Positions 10,761-18,671 of a DNA stretch of 64,000 bases are shown here, piece after piece. The translations under genes were made by a program, and so were the position numbers. The DNA lies in NCBI RefSeq assembly GCF_030254645.1, contig NZ_CP116346.1, positions 744,001-808,000 of the forward strand. Direction: 5' to 3'. Position 1 is the first letter of the stretch, and every line of letters starts with the position of its first letter. Below the pieces are notes generated by a model. The model was not told the origin of the DNA, made no database searches, and worked only from the letters and a program-made list of their open reading frames with translations. This stretch comes from Paucibacter sediminis. GTDB lineage: Bacteria; Pseudomonadota; Gammaproteobacteria; Burkholderiales; Burkholderiaceae_C.

Positions 10761-12304
10761 GCCAGCCGCATCCCTGCCTGCCTTCGCCCTGGGCCAGCGA
10801 CGCTGATTGGCAGCAAGACCCGGCCCCACCGATCATCTGGTCCGTGGCCGGCACCGACAGCGGGGGCGGCGCCGGCCTGAGCGCCGACCAGCGCGCCGCC
10901 GCCACCCTGGGCGTGCATCTGTGCCCGGTGGTGGCGGCCGTCACGGCCCAGCATTCGCGCGGCGTCGCGGCCGTGCACGCGCTGCCCGGCGCGCAGCTGC
11001 AGGGCCAGCTCGACGCGCTGGCCGCCGACCTGCGCCCGCGCGTCATCAAGACCGGGCTGCTGGCCAGCGTCGATGCGGTGGCGGCGGTGGCGCGCTGCGT
11101 CGATGCACTGCGCCGCGATGGCAGGGTGGATCTGGTGGTGGACCCGGTGCTGGGCGCCAGCGCCGGCGGCGCCGCCTTTGCCGATGCCGCCCTGATCGCC
11201 GCCTACCGCGAGCTGCTGCTGCCGCGCGCCACCCTCGTCACGCCGAATCGCCGCGAGGCCGAACGCCTGCTGGGCCTCGCGCCGCAGGCAGGTTCCGAGC
11301 CGGAACTGGCACGCGCGCTGCGCGCGCTGGGCGCCCAGGCCTGCTGCGTGACCGGCGGCGACACACTCGACCCGGCCGCGCAAGACCTGGCCCTCGATTG
11401 GCTTGCGAGCGAACTGGCCGATGGCTGGCTATCCCTGCCGCGCCTGCCCTCCGCCCACCATCACGGCAGCGGCTGCAGCTTCGCCAGCGCCGCCGCCGCG
11501 GCGCTGGCGCGCGGCTATCCACTGCCCGACGCGGTGCTGCTGGCCAAGATGCTCAGCTGGACGGCGGTGCGCGATGGCTACGCCGCCGGCGCAGGCGCCG
11601 GCCCGGTGCGCCCCAATCCAGGCTTCATGCAGGACGCAAGTGCCATGCCGGTGATGAGCTTTGGCGACGAGTTCTCACCGGCGCGCTGGGGCCAGGTCTT
11701 GCGTGGCGAGCTGCCACCCGCTGATTTCCGGCCCGGGCTCTACGCCATCACCGAGGACGCAGGCCGCGTGGCCGAGCTGGCCTCGGGCGGGCGCTTCAGC
11801 CAGATCCAGCTGCGCATCAAGCAGGCGGATGCCGCCGTCCCGCTACGCGGCGCCATCGAGCAAGCGCTGCAGGGGGCGCAGCAGGGCCAGGCCCGGCTCT
11901 GGATCAACGATCACTGGCAGCTGGCGCTGGACTGCGGCGCGCGCGCCCTGCACCTGGGGCAGGAGGATTGGGCCGCCCTGCCCGCCGCGGCGCGCGCACG
12001 TCTGCTGCAGCCCGATGTGCGCCTGGGCATTTCAAGCCACAGCCTCTGGGAGCTGGCGCGCGCACGCGGCCTGGCGCCGCACTACATCGCCTGCGGGCCG
12101 CTCTGGGCCACCAGCACCAAGCAGATGCCCTGGCAGCCGCAGGGCCTGGACAACCTGGCCTGGTGGGTGCGCATGGCGGGGCGGCCGGTGGTGGGCATAG
12201 GCGGCATCACCACGCGTGAGCGCCTGCAGGCGGCCCAGGCCAGCGGGGCTGCCGCCCTGTGCCTGGTACGCGGGCTGGAACTGGCGGAGGACCTGCGGCG
12301 CTGA
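10757..12304 (+). CDS. thiDE: ThiD-ThiE fusion: HMP(-P) kinase and thiamine-phosphate synthase
   Basis: The 515-residue protein joins two enzymes. Residues about 25-275 are a ribokinase-fold HMP kinase/HMP-P kinase with GTDSGGGAGLSAD near the N-terminus and the anion-hole motif HGSGCSFASA. Residues about 310-515 are thiamine-phosphate synthase, with LYAITED, IQLRIKQAD, WINDHWQLALD, LHLGQEDW, CGPLWATSTK and VVGIGGIT. The fusion would phosphorylate the pyrimidine and couple it to the thiazole phosphate in one polypeptide. It is the last gene of the riboswitch-controlled operon, and its ATG overlaps the thiG stop. Confidence 0.95.
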   Translation: MSQPHPCLPSPWASDADWQQDPAPPIIWSVAGTDSGGGAGLSADQRAAATLGVHLCPVVAAVTAQHSRGVAAVHALPGAQLQGQLDALAADLRPRVIKTGLLASVDAVAAVARCVDALRRDGRVDLVVDPVLGASAGGAAFADAALIAAYRELLLPRATLVTPNRREAERLLGLAPQAGSEPELARALRALGAQACCVTGGDTLDPAAQDLALDWLASELADGWLSLPRLPSAHHHGSGCSFASAAAAALARGYPLPDAVLLAKMLSWTAVRDGYAAGAGAGPVRPNPGFMQDASAMPVMSFGDEFSPARWGQVLRGELPPADFRPGLYAITEDAGRVAELASGGRFSQIQLRIKQADAAVPLRGAIEQALQGAQQGQARLWINDHWQLALDCGARALHLGQEDWAALPAAARARLLQPDVRLGISSHSLWELARARGLAPHYIACGPLWATSTKQMPWQPQGLDNLAWWVRMAGRPVVGIGGITTRERLQAAQASGAAALCLVRGLELAEDLRR

Positions 12305-12321
12305 GTACGCCCAGGTTGCGC

Positions 12322-13269
12322 TCAGAAGATCGAACGCTCGGTGAGGGTCGTGAACATCTCCAGCGCTGCCGTGCCCGCCAGCGAGTTGCCGGTCTCGTCC
12401 AGGCCCGGCGACCAGACGCAGATGCCGCAGCGCCCAGGTATCAGCGCGACGATGCCACCGCCCACGCCGCTCTTGGCCGGCAGCCCGACACGGAAGGCGA
12501 AGTCACCCGCCGCGTCATAGGTGCCGCAGGTCAGCATCAGGGCGCTGATGCGCTTGGCGAGGCTGGGCGTCAGGAGCCGCTCGCCGCTGTGCGGCACGCT
12601 GCCATGCTGGGCCAACAAGAGAGCCGCACGCGCCAGTTCTACGCAGTTCATCTCGATCGAGCATTGGCTGCAATAGGCATCCAGCACGCGATCCACCGGA
12701 TTGGCCAGGCGGCCGAAGCTGGCGATGAAATGCGCCATGGCCGCATTGCGATCGCTGTGGCGGCGTTCGGACTGGGCCACTTTGAGGTTGTAGTCCAGCG
12801 CCGCGTTGCCGCTGAGCCGGCGCATCAGGCCCACCAGCGCGTTCTCGGGCGTGGCGAAGCGGCTGCACAGCACATCGGTCACCACCAGAGCGCCGGCATT
12901 GATGAAGGGGTTGCGGGGCTTGCCGCCCTCAGCCTCCAGCTGCACCAGGGAATTGAAGGGCGTGCCCGAAGGCTCTCGGCCAACGCGTTGCCACAGCGCC
13001 TCGCCCTCGCTCTGCAGCGCCAGCACCAGGGCGAAGAGCTTGGAGATGCTCTGGATGGAAAAGCGCTGTTCGGCCGCGCCTACCTGCAGCACCTCGCCGT
13101 CCAGCTTGACGATGGCCATGCCGAACTGCTCGCGCGGCACATGGGCCAGCTCGGGGATGTAATCGGCCACGCGGCCCTGGCCCAGCAGGGGCTGCACATG
13201 GGCATAGATGGCGTCCAGCGCCTGGCGGTCATGCATGCGGGAGTTCCGGAGATCGATCTTGGCCGCCAT
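12322..13269 (-). CDS. glsA: Glutaminase A
   Basis: Glutaminase hydrolyses glutamine to glutamate and ammonia. The 315-residue serine-dependent glutaminase fold is evident from the catalytic SISK motif (FSIQSISKLFAL), GTPFNSL, NPFINAGA, SERRHSDRNAA and KSGVGGGI. The start is uncertain: ATG at 13269 is used here, but ATG at 13236 (MHDRQALDAIY) aligns better with the usual N-terminus and has GGAA upstream. It is convergent with thiDE, and 57 bases downstream of the SnoaL-like gene on the same strand. Confidence 0.95.
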   Translation of the reverse strand: MAAKIDLRNSRMHDRQALDAIYAHVQPLLGQGRVADYIPELAHVPREQFGMAIVKLDGEVLQVGAAEQRFSIQSISKLFALVLALQSEGEALWQRVGREPSGTPFNSLVQLEAEGGKPRNPFINAGALVVTDVLCSRFATPENALVGLMRRLSGNAALDYNLKVAQSERRHSDRNAAMAHFIASFGRLANPVDRVLDAYCSQCSIEMNCVELARAALLLAQHGSVPHSGERLLTPSLAKRISALMLTCGTYDAAGDFAFRVGLPAKSGVGGGIVALIPGRCGICVWSPGLDETGNSLAGTAALEMFTTLTERSIF

Positions 13270-13326
13270 GGTAAGTGCGCCGGTCCGCCGCACGGATGAA
13301 CGCTGCCAGCAGGCCCTGCGGCTCGG

Positions 13327-13716
13327 TCAGTAGCGTTGCACCACCGCGGTGGCCCGCGCCGGCGGCTCGTAATCCTCGGGCCAGTAGTCGGTCAGCTTGG
13401 TGATCAAGCCGGCCTCGACGGCGAACAAGGTGATGCCGCGCATGCGCGGCTCGCTGGGCGTGACGAAGTCGAACACCGTCACGGCCGATTTTTCGTCGGC
13501 GATCAGCTGCAGCAGTTCGACCTGCCAGCTGCCCGGCCAGGTGCGGAAGAACTCCGTCATGGCAGCGCGGCCGCACACGCGCTCGCGTGTCTGCGGTACC
13601 TCGTAGACCAGCTCGGGGTCGAGCAGGGCGGCGAATGCTGGCCAATCGGCGGCATTCGCGGTGGCCCAGAAACGCGTGGCCAGCTCACGGGCGGACGCGG
13701 TGGCGTTGTCGGTCAT
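13327..13716 (-). CDS. SnoaL-like / NTF2-fold protein
   Basis: The 129-residue protein has the small alpha+beta barrel pattern of SnoaL-like domains: ARELATRFWATANAADWPAF, LDPELVYEVPQT, CGRAAMTEFF, and a central sheet ending ITKLTDYWPEDYEPP. Members include polyketide cyclases, ketosteroid isomerases and many uncharacterised proteins. No signal peptide is visible, so it is probably cytoplasmic. It could be co-transcribed with glsA. The fold is recognisable; function is unknown. Confidence 0.8.
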   Translation of the reverse strand: MTDNATASARELATRFWATANAADWPAFAALLDPELVYEVPQTRERVCGRAAMTEFFRTWPGSWQVELLQLIADEKSAVTVFDFVTPSEPRMRGITLFAVEAGLITKLTDYWPEDYEPPARATAVVQRY

Positions 13717-13857
13717 ACGCAGCTCTCCAGGGCAGGTGTGGCGCGGCAGTGTACGGCGCCCGCCGCCCCTGTTCTTTGCCCCGCGCCGGGTTCAGAATGC
13801 ATGGGCCACCGCAGGGAGAAAAAGAACAACCGCAGGCATCGTCACGGAAGGGCCGCC

Positions 13858-14607
13858 ATGCAGCTCAGCGCGCCTCGGCGCATGTTCTTGATCGGGCTGC
13901 TGCCGGCGGCCTCGCGGCAGGCCTGGGCCGCGCCGCAGCGCTGGCGCTTTGCCACCGACAGCAACGACCGCAGCGGCCTGGCGCCGGCCGGGCGGGCGGT
14001 GCTCAGGCGGGCCTTCGAGCGGCTCGGGCAGGTGCTGGAGTTCGAGCCCCTGCCGCTGCGCCGTTCGCTGCGCCTCACCGAGCTGGGCCAGTTGGATGGC
14101 GAGCCCCTGCGCATCGCGAGCATCGTCGATCGGCGCCCCCAGCTCCTGCTGGTGCCGGTGGCGATCTCGCGCGTCGAGGTCTGGGGCTTCGTCGGCGATG
14201 CGGCCCTGCAGCCGCATGACATGGCCGAGCTGCGCCCGCTGCGGGTGGCGCACCAGCGCGGCATCCTCCTGCTCGAGCAGCTGCTCGGCGAGGTGGCGCG
14301 GCGCGTCGAGGCCACCACGCCCGACGACGTGTTGCGCCTGCTGCGCCTGCGCGTGGTCGACATCGGTCTGCTGACCCTGGCCTCCGGGCAGGCGCCCTTG
14401 CGGCCGGCCCAGCTGGAAGGGCTGGTGCCGCTGACGGCGCCGCTGTACAGCAGCTCACTCTACCCGGTGCTGCACCGCAGCCATGCGCAGCTGCTGCCGG
14501 CGCTCACCGCCGTGCTGCAGGAGATGGAGAGCAGCGGCGAGTCCGATGGCCTGCGCCGCAAGGCCTGGGCGGACGCACGCGAAGGCGCCGCGGCCTTGTC
14601 GCCCTAG
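13858..14607 (+). CDS. Periplasmic substrate-binding protein-like (SBP_bac_3 type)
   Basis: The 249-residue protein has a signal peptide (ending SRQAWA) and the mixed alpha/beta layout of a type II periplasmic binding protein: WRFATDSND, LEFEPLPLRRSLR, LRVAHQRG, VVDIGLLTLASG, and a C-terminal helix pair. GGAAGGGCCGCC precedes the ATG. It has no dedicated permease next to it and ends 66 bases before the second binding protein, so it may belong to the following operon or be an orphan sensor-like protein. The weakly conserved sequence makes a ligand guess unsafe. Confidence 0.7.
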   Translation: MQLSAPRRMFLIGLLPAASRQAWAAPQRWRFATDSNDRSGLAPAGRAVLRRAFERLGQVLEFEPLPLRRSLRLTELGQLDGEPLRIASIVDRRPQLLLVPVAISRVEVWGFVGDAALQPHDMAELRPLRVAHQRGILLLEQLLGEVARRVEATTPDDVLRLLRLRVVDIGLLTLASGQAPLRPAQLEGLVPLTAPLYSSSLYPVLHRSHAQLLPALTAVLQEMESSGESDGLRRKAWADAREGAAALSP

Positions 14608-14673
14608 TGGTCTTCCGCCTGCCCGCCGGCGCGGCCCTGTCGGAAAATGCGCGCACGCACCCGAAGCCAGCCC

Positions 14674-15690
14674 ATGCAAGCACCCGACCCTCATCACATC
14701 CAAGGCCTGGCGCGCCGCCAGCTGCTGTGCGGCGCCGCGGCCCTGGCGCTGCCCACGCTGCCGGCCCGTGCCGCCGCCGCGCCCCTGCTGGTGGGCGGCC
14801 TGCCGGTGACCTGCAACCTCACCCTGCCGGTGGCCTGCGTGACCAACCAGACCGCCGGCGGCAAGCATGCCTTTGAATACAGCAAGTACAACGGCTGGCC
14901 CGAGATCAAGGAATCGCTGATGACGGGCCGCATCCAGGCGGCCTATATGCTGGCGCCGCTGGTGATGGACCTGGCGGACAAGAAGATCCCGGTGAAGATC
15001 GTCTCGCTGGGCCATCGCTCGGGCGCCGTCATCATGGTGCGCAGCGATTCGACCTATCAGAAGTTCAAGGACCTGGCCGGCAAGCGCATCGCGATACCGA
15101 GCCGCTTTGCGGTGGACTTCCTGTTCCTGCGCAAGATGCTGGCGCGCGAGGGCATGACGCCCAAGGACGTGCAGATCGTCGAGATGGCGCCGCCCGACAT
15201 GCCGGCCGCCCTCTATGCCAAGGCGGTGGACGCCTATTGCACCGGCGAGCCCTTCGGCGCCGCCGCCCAGCGCGCCGGCTATGCGCGTGCCCTGCGCATG
15301 ACGCGCGACGAATGGCGCAACTACATCTGCTGCGTGCTGACGGTGCGCGAGGAGCTGATCCGCGACAACCGGCCCGCGGTGCAGGAGCTGGTGAATCTGG
15401 TGCTGGGCGCCGGCCAGTGGCTGGACCAGAAGCAGGACAACCGCAACAAGGCGGTGACGATCGCCGCCGGCCGCAAGTACTTCAACCAGGATCCCAACAT
15501 CATCCGCTTCGTGATGGAGAACCCCACCGACCGCGTCACCTACGGCGATCTGCGCATGATACGCAGCGAGTTCGAGGAGCTGATGCAGCTCTCCATCGAG
15601 GCCGGCACGCTCAAGGCCCCGGTGCCCTATGAGAAATACATGGACGAGAGCTTTGCCAAGGCGGCCAAGGCCAGTGCCATCACGCTTTGA
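14674..15690 (+). CDS. ABC transporter substrate-binding protein, NMT1/NrtA-like, cysteine-rich
   Basis: The 338-residue exported protein has a twin-arginine-like leader (ARRQLLCGAAALALP) and an NMT1/SsuA/NrtA-type binding fold, with GRIQAAYMLAPLVMDLADK, GHRSGAVIMVRSD and KRIAIPSRFAVDFLF. It is the receptor of the import system encoded just downstream (permease 16689, ATPase 17455). Five cysteines lie in the predicted mature chain: Cys47 and Cys55 at the head of the fold, Cys189, and the adjacent pair Cys219-Cys220. That is unusual for this family and suggests disulfides or metal/thiol ligation. Nitrate, bicarbonate, sulfonate or pyrimidine ligands are family options; linkage to SCO and a cupredoxin argues for something different. 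Confidence 0.85.
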   Translation: MQAPDPHHIQGLARRQLLCGAAALALPTLPARAAAAPLLVGGLPVTCNLTLPVACVTNQTAGGKHAFEYSKYNGWPEIKESLMTGRIQAAYMLAPLVMDLADKKIPVKIVSLGHRSGAVIMVRSDSTYQKFKDLAGKRIAIPSRFAVDFLFLRKMLAREGMTPKDVQIVEMAPPDMPAALYAKAVDAYCTGEPFGAAAQRAGYARALRMTRDEWRNYICCVLTVREELIRDNRPAVQELVNLVLGAGQWLDQKQDNRNKAVTIAAGRKYFNQDPNIIRFVMENPTDRVTYGDLRMIRSEFEELMQLSIEAGTLKAPVPYEKYMDESFAKAAKASAITL

Positions 15691-15700
15691 ACCCGCCCTC

Positions 15701-16276
15701 ATGATGCGCCATCTGTTGCTCTCCCTGTTCGCGCTGCTGCTGGCCACGCCCCTGCTGGCCGCCACCGCCCGGCTCAAGGCCGGCGTGTTCGAGCCCCCGC
15801 ATGCCGCGCCCGAATTCAGCCTGCAGGGCTCCGATGGCGCCGAGCTCAAGCTCAGCCGCTACCGTGGCAAGCTGGTGCTGCTGGTGTTCGGTTTCACCCA
15901 TTGCACCGAGGTCTGCCCGATCACGCTGGGCACCCTGGTGCAGGCGCGCCAGGCGCTGGGCAAGGCCGGCGAGGCGGTGCAGGTGGTCTATGTGACGGTG
16001 GACCCCGAGCGCGACGATACCGCGCAGATGAAGCGCTACCTGGCCGCCTACGACGCCAGCTTCATCGGCGCCACCGGCCAGCCCGCGGCCCTGGCGGCGG
16101 TGCGCGCCAGCTATGGCGTGGTGGCCAACAAGCTCGCCACCAAGGGCGGCTATGCGGTGGACCATTCGTCCTCGGTCTACCTGATCGACCGCGCGGGCAA
16201 GCTGCGCGGCATGATGCCCTACGGCCATGGCCCCAAGGACTATGTGCACGATCTGCAGCTGCTGCTGAGCCTGTGA
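15701..16276 (+). CDS. SCO1/SenC family copper chaperone
   Basis: The 191-residue protein has a signal peptide (ALLLATPLLAATA) and a thioredoxin fold with the SCO copper site: Cys68 and Cys72 in HCTEVCP, and His155 in YAVDHSSSVYLID. SCO proteins bind Cu and help build the CuA site of cytochrome oxidase or act as thiol-disulfide oxidoreductases. All three ligands are intact. It starts 10 bases after the ABC binding protein and overlaps the cupredoxin-like gene by 4 bases, so it is inside an importer operon rather than beside oxidase genes. Confidence 0.93.
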   Translation: MMRHLLLSLFALLLATPLLAATARLKAGVFEPPHAAPEFSLQGSDGAELKLSRYRGKLVLLVFGFTHCTEVCPITLGTLVQARQALGKAGEAVQVVYVTVDPERDDTAQMKRYLAAYDASFIGATGQPAALAAVRASYGVVANKLATKGGYAVDHSSSVYLIDRAGKLRGMMPYGHGPKDYVHDLQLLLSL

Positions 16277-16692
16277 AGCTGCGCCCGCTTGCGTTGACCC
16301 TGACGCTGCTGCTGGCCGCACTGGCCTGGGCCGCGCTGGCCCCGCTCGCCCCCGCCCGCCGCGACGAGCTGTTCGAGATCCCCAAGGGTACCTGGGCACG
16401 CCGCATGGCGGGCGACCAGGTCGAGATCCTGCCCGAGCGCATCCACCTCACCCTGGGCGCCAACGATGTGCTGCTGCTGCGCAATCTCGACGAGGTGCCG
16501 CAGGTGTTCGGCCCGGCGCTCATCATGCCCGGCCAGAGTTTCCGCCTGCCCTTCGAAGTAGCCTCCAGCTACAGCTTTGCCTGCACCGCGCATGCCAGCG
16601 GGCAGCTGAGCGTGATCGTCGCACCCCATCCCGCGCCGGGCTGGGAGACACTCAACTGGCGCCTGCGCGCCTGGATCAAGCAACTATCGTGA
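16273..16692 (+). CDS. Cupredoxin-like exported protein with altered copper site
   Basis: The 139-residue protein starts at a GTG overlapping the SCO stop. An N-terminal hydrophobic segment (residues about 6-26) is a signal peptide or anchor. A cupredoxin-like beta fold follows: the segment NLDEVPQVFGP resembles the first-ligand loop, and FACTAHASGQL resembles the C-x2-H-x-x-x ligand loop (Cys104, His107, Gln111). The position where a first His is expected holds Gln77, so a normal type 1 copper site seems incomplete. It may bind copper with altered geometry or have another role. It overlaps the permease gene by 4 bases. Confidence 0.7.
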   Translation: MKLRPLALTLTLLLAALAWAALAPLAPARRDELFEIPKGTWARRMAGDQVEILPERIHLTLGANDVLLLRNLDEVPQVFGPALIMPGQSFRLPFEVASSYSFACTAHASGQLSVIVAPHPAPGWETLNWRLRAWIKQLS

Positions 16693-17465
16693 ACCCAAGC
16701 TCCCCGCATCAACGGCTGGCCAAAATCCTGCCGCCGCTGCTCGTGATCGCGGCCATCGTGATCCTCTGGTGGCAGGTGGTGCTGCGCACCGAGAGCGCCA
16801 TCTTCCCCACCCCCTGGCAGGTGCTCACCGGCGCCTGGGAGCTGGCCGAGGACGGCACGCTGTGGGAGCACATCAGCGCCTCGCTGCTGCGCGTGGGCAT
16901 TGGCTTCGGCCTGGCGATGCTGGTGGCGATCCCGCTGGGCCTGTGGATGGGCTGGGTGGGCGGCGCCTACCGCACCTTCAACCCGATCTTCCAGATGCTG
17001 CGGCCGATCTCGCCGATCGCCTGGATCCCGCTGGCCATCCTCTGGTTCGGCGTCGGTGATGTCTCGCCGATCTTCCTGATCTTCATCTCCTCGGTGTTCC
17101 CGATGATCGTGCAGACCACCTCGGGCGTGCACACCATCGAGCGCCGCTACTTGCGCGCGGCCGCCAACTTCGGGGTCTCGCGCACGGTGCTGTTCCGCCG
17201 CGTGGTGATACCGGCGGTGCTGCCCGAGATCATCGTCGGCATGCGCATCGGCATCGGCGTGGCCTGGCTGGTGGTGGTGGCGGCCGAGATGATCGCGCTG
17301 CGCTCGGGCCTGGGCTACTTGATCATGGACTCGCGCAATGCCGGCAACCGCTACGACCTGGTGATCGCCAGCATGATCATCATCGGCATCATCGGCCTGC
17401 TGCTGGACGGCGCCACGCGCCTGCTGGAGCGACTCAAGACGGTGAAATGGCGCTATGTCCGCTAA
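16689..17465 (+). CDS. ABC transporter permease, nitrate/sulfonate/taurine type
   Basis: The 258-residue inner-membrane protein has about six transmembrane segments and the ATPase-docking EAA loop (RAAANFGVSRTVLFRRVVIPAVLPEI region, near residues 155-180). It belongs to the BPD_transp_1 family of SsuC/NrtB/TauC. Start is GTG at 16689, overlapping the stop of the cupredoxin gene (GTGA). With the ATPase it forms the membrane core of the importer whose receptor is at 14674-15690. Confidence 0.94.
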   Translation: MNPSSPHQRLAKILPPLLVIAAIVILWWQVVLRTESAIFPTPWQVLTGAWELAEDGTLWEHISASLLRVGIGFGLAMLVAIPLGLWMGWVGGAYRTFNPIFQMLRPISPIAWIPLAILWFGVGDVSPIFLIFISSVFPMIVQTTSGVHTIERRYLRAAANFGVSRTVLFRRVVIPAVLPEIIVGMRIGIGVAWLVVVAAEMIALRSGLGYLIMDSRNAGNRYDLVIASMIIIGIIGLLLDGATRLLERLKTVKWRYVR

Positions 17466-18225
17466 GCAAGCAAACCAGCACAAGATCGTCGTCAGCGACA
17501 TCAAGAAGAACTTCGTCTCGGCCCAGGGCGCGCTGCCGGTCATCGGCGGCGTCAGCTTCACGGTGGACGACGGCGAGTTCGTCGCCATCGTCGGCCCCTC
17601 GGGCTGCGGCAAGTCCACCCTGATGAACATCATCGCGGGCTTCGAGCAGCCCGACAGCGGCAGCGTGCGGGTGGACGGCGCCGCGCAACGCGGCCCCAGC
17701 CCCAAGGGCATCGTGATCTCCCAGCATGGCTCGGTGTTCCCCTGGTTGACGGTGCAGCAGAACCTGATGTTCGGCCTCAACGATGCCGAACATGGTGCGC
17801 GCCACGACGAGCGCGCCGCGCTGGCCGATCACTACGCCGCGATGGTGGGCTTGAAGGGCTTCGAGGCCAGCTATCCGCACGAGCTCTCGGGCGGCATGCT
17901 CAAGCGCGCCGAGCTGGCGCGCGCCTTCGTCGTCAAGCCCGAGATCCTCTACATGGACGAGCCCTTCTCGGCCCTCGATGCGCTGATGAATATGCGCATG
18001 CGCACCGAGCTGCTGCGCATCCTGGCGGAGGAGCGCCACACCGTGCTGCTGATCACCCACGACGTGGAGGAGGCCATCTACATGGCCGACCGCATCCTCG
18101 TGCTCTCGCCGCGCCCCACCACCATCCAGGCCAGCTTCCAGGTGCGCCTGCCGCATCCGCGCAAGCTCGCCAGCCCCGAGGCCCAGGCCCTGCGCGAGGC
18201 GATCCTGCGCGAGCTCGGGCTTTAG
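17455..18225 (+). CDS. ABC transporter ATP-binding protein, nitrate/sulfonate/taurine type
   Basis: The 256-residue ATPase has Walker A (GPSGCGKST), signature (LSGGMLKRAELARA), Walker B (ILYMDEP) and switch His (LLITHDVEEA). It is of the SsuB/NrtD/TauB class, powering import through the permease gene it overlaps by 11 bases. The signature LSGGM instead of LSGGQ is a common variant in this class. It ends the five-gene operon and overlaps the convergent DUF1272 gene by 4 bases. Confidence 0.95.
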   Translation: MSAKQANQHKIVVSDIKKNFVSAQGALPVIGGVSFTVDDGEFVAIVGPSGCGKSTLMNIIAGFEQPDSGSVRVDGAAQRGPSPKGIVISQHGSVFPWLTVQQNLMFGLNDAEHGARHDERAALADHYAAMVGLKGFEASYPHELSGGMLKRAELARAFVVKPEILYMDEPFSALDALMNMRMRTELLRILAEERHTVLLITHDVEEAIYMADRILVLSPRPTTIQASFQVRLPHPRKLASPEAQALREAILRELGL

Positions 18226-18461
18226 CCAAGCGGGCGGGGCTTGAAGACGCGCTCGGTGGAGGCCGGGTTGCGCGCCAGCACCGCGCCCACACGGCGCGGC
18301 CGCGGCGCGAAATCGCCGCCGCAGTTGGGGCAGACCCCGGCCAGGCGCTGCGTCACGCAACTGGCGCAGAAGGTGCACTCGAAGGAGCAGATGCGCGCCT
18401 CGGTCGAGTCGGGCGGCAGGTCGCGGTCGCAGCATTCGCAATTGGGTCGGAGTTGCAGCAT
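18222..18461 (-). CDS. DUF1272 small cysteine-rich protein
   Basis: The 79-residue protein contains nine cysteines arranged in CxCC, CX3CX2CX2C and CX2C groups (residues 8-11, 25-35 and 44-47), a zinc-ribbon or treble-clef-like metal-binding layout matching the DUF1272 family. No signal peptide or membrane segment is present, so it should be cytoplasmic. Function of the family is unknown. It is convergent with the ATPase gene, and 210 bases separate it from the divergent binding-protein gene. Confidence 0.9.
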   Translation of the reverse strand: MLQLRPNCECCDRDLPPDSTEARICSFECTFCASCVTQRLAGVCPNCGGDFAPRPRRVGAVLARNPASTERVFKPRPLG

Positions 18462-18520
18462 GGTGGGCGCCTCTGGTTGAGGCAGCCACGATAGCGCCCG
18501 GCGGCCCGGCGCGTCGGGCA

Positions 18521-18570
18521 GATCCGGACCGGCAAGGCTCGGATCCGGACCGCCAGCCGGGCAAGCCCGG
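18521..18570. repeat. Direct repeat pair and dyad upstream of the binding-protein gene
   Basis: GATCCGGACCG occurs at 18521-18531 and again at 18542-18552, a period of 21 bases or two helical turns. A CCGGGC-AA-GCCCGG dyad follows at 18557-18570. The region lies between divergent genes (DUF1272 and the binding protein at 18672), where operators are expected. The repeats are real; the role is unknown. Confidence 0.4.
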
Positions 18571-18671
18571 TCGATGGGCGGGGCCGAAATGGGTTACCGT
18601 TGCGGCAAGTCCAGGGCATTGGAGCCCATGCCGATGAACACCACCACCACGGTCCAGCGGGCCGCCCTCCC

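Noticed and set aside
14674-18225. Assignment of the ABC importer as the nitrate transporter serving nasA/nirB
   Set aside because: It belongs to the same broad family, but its operon carries SCO and a cupredoxin-like gene and is 40 kb from nasA, with no nitrate-specific evidence.
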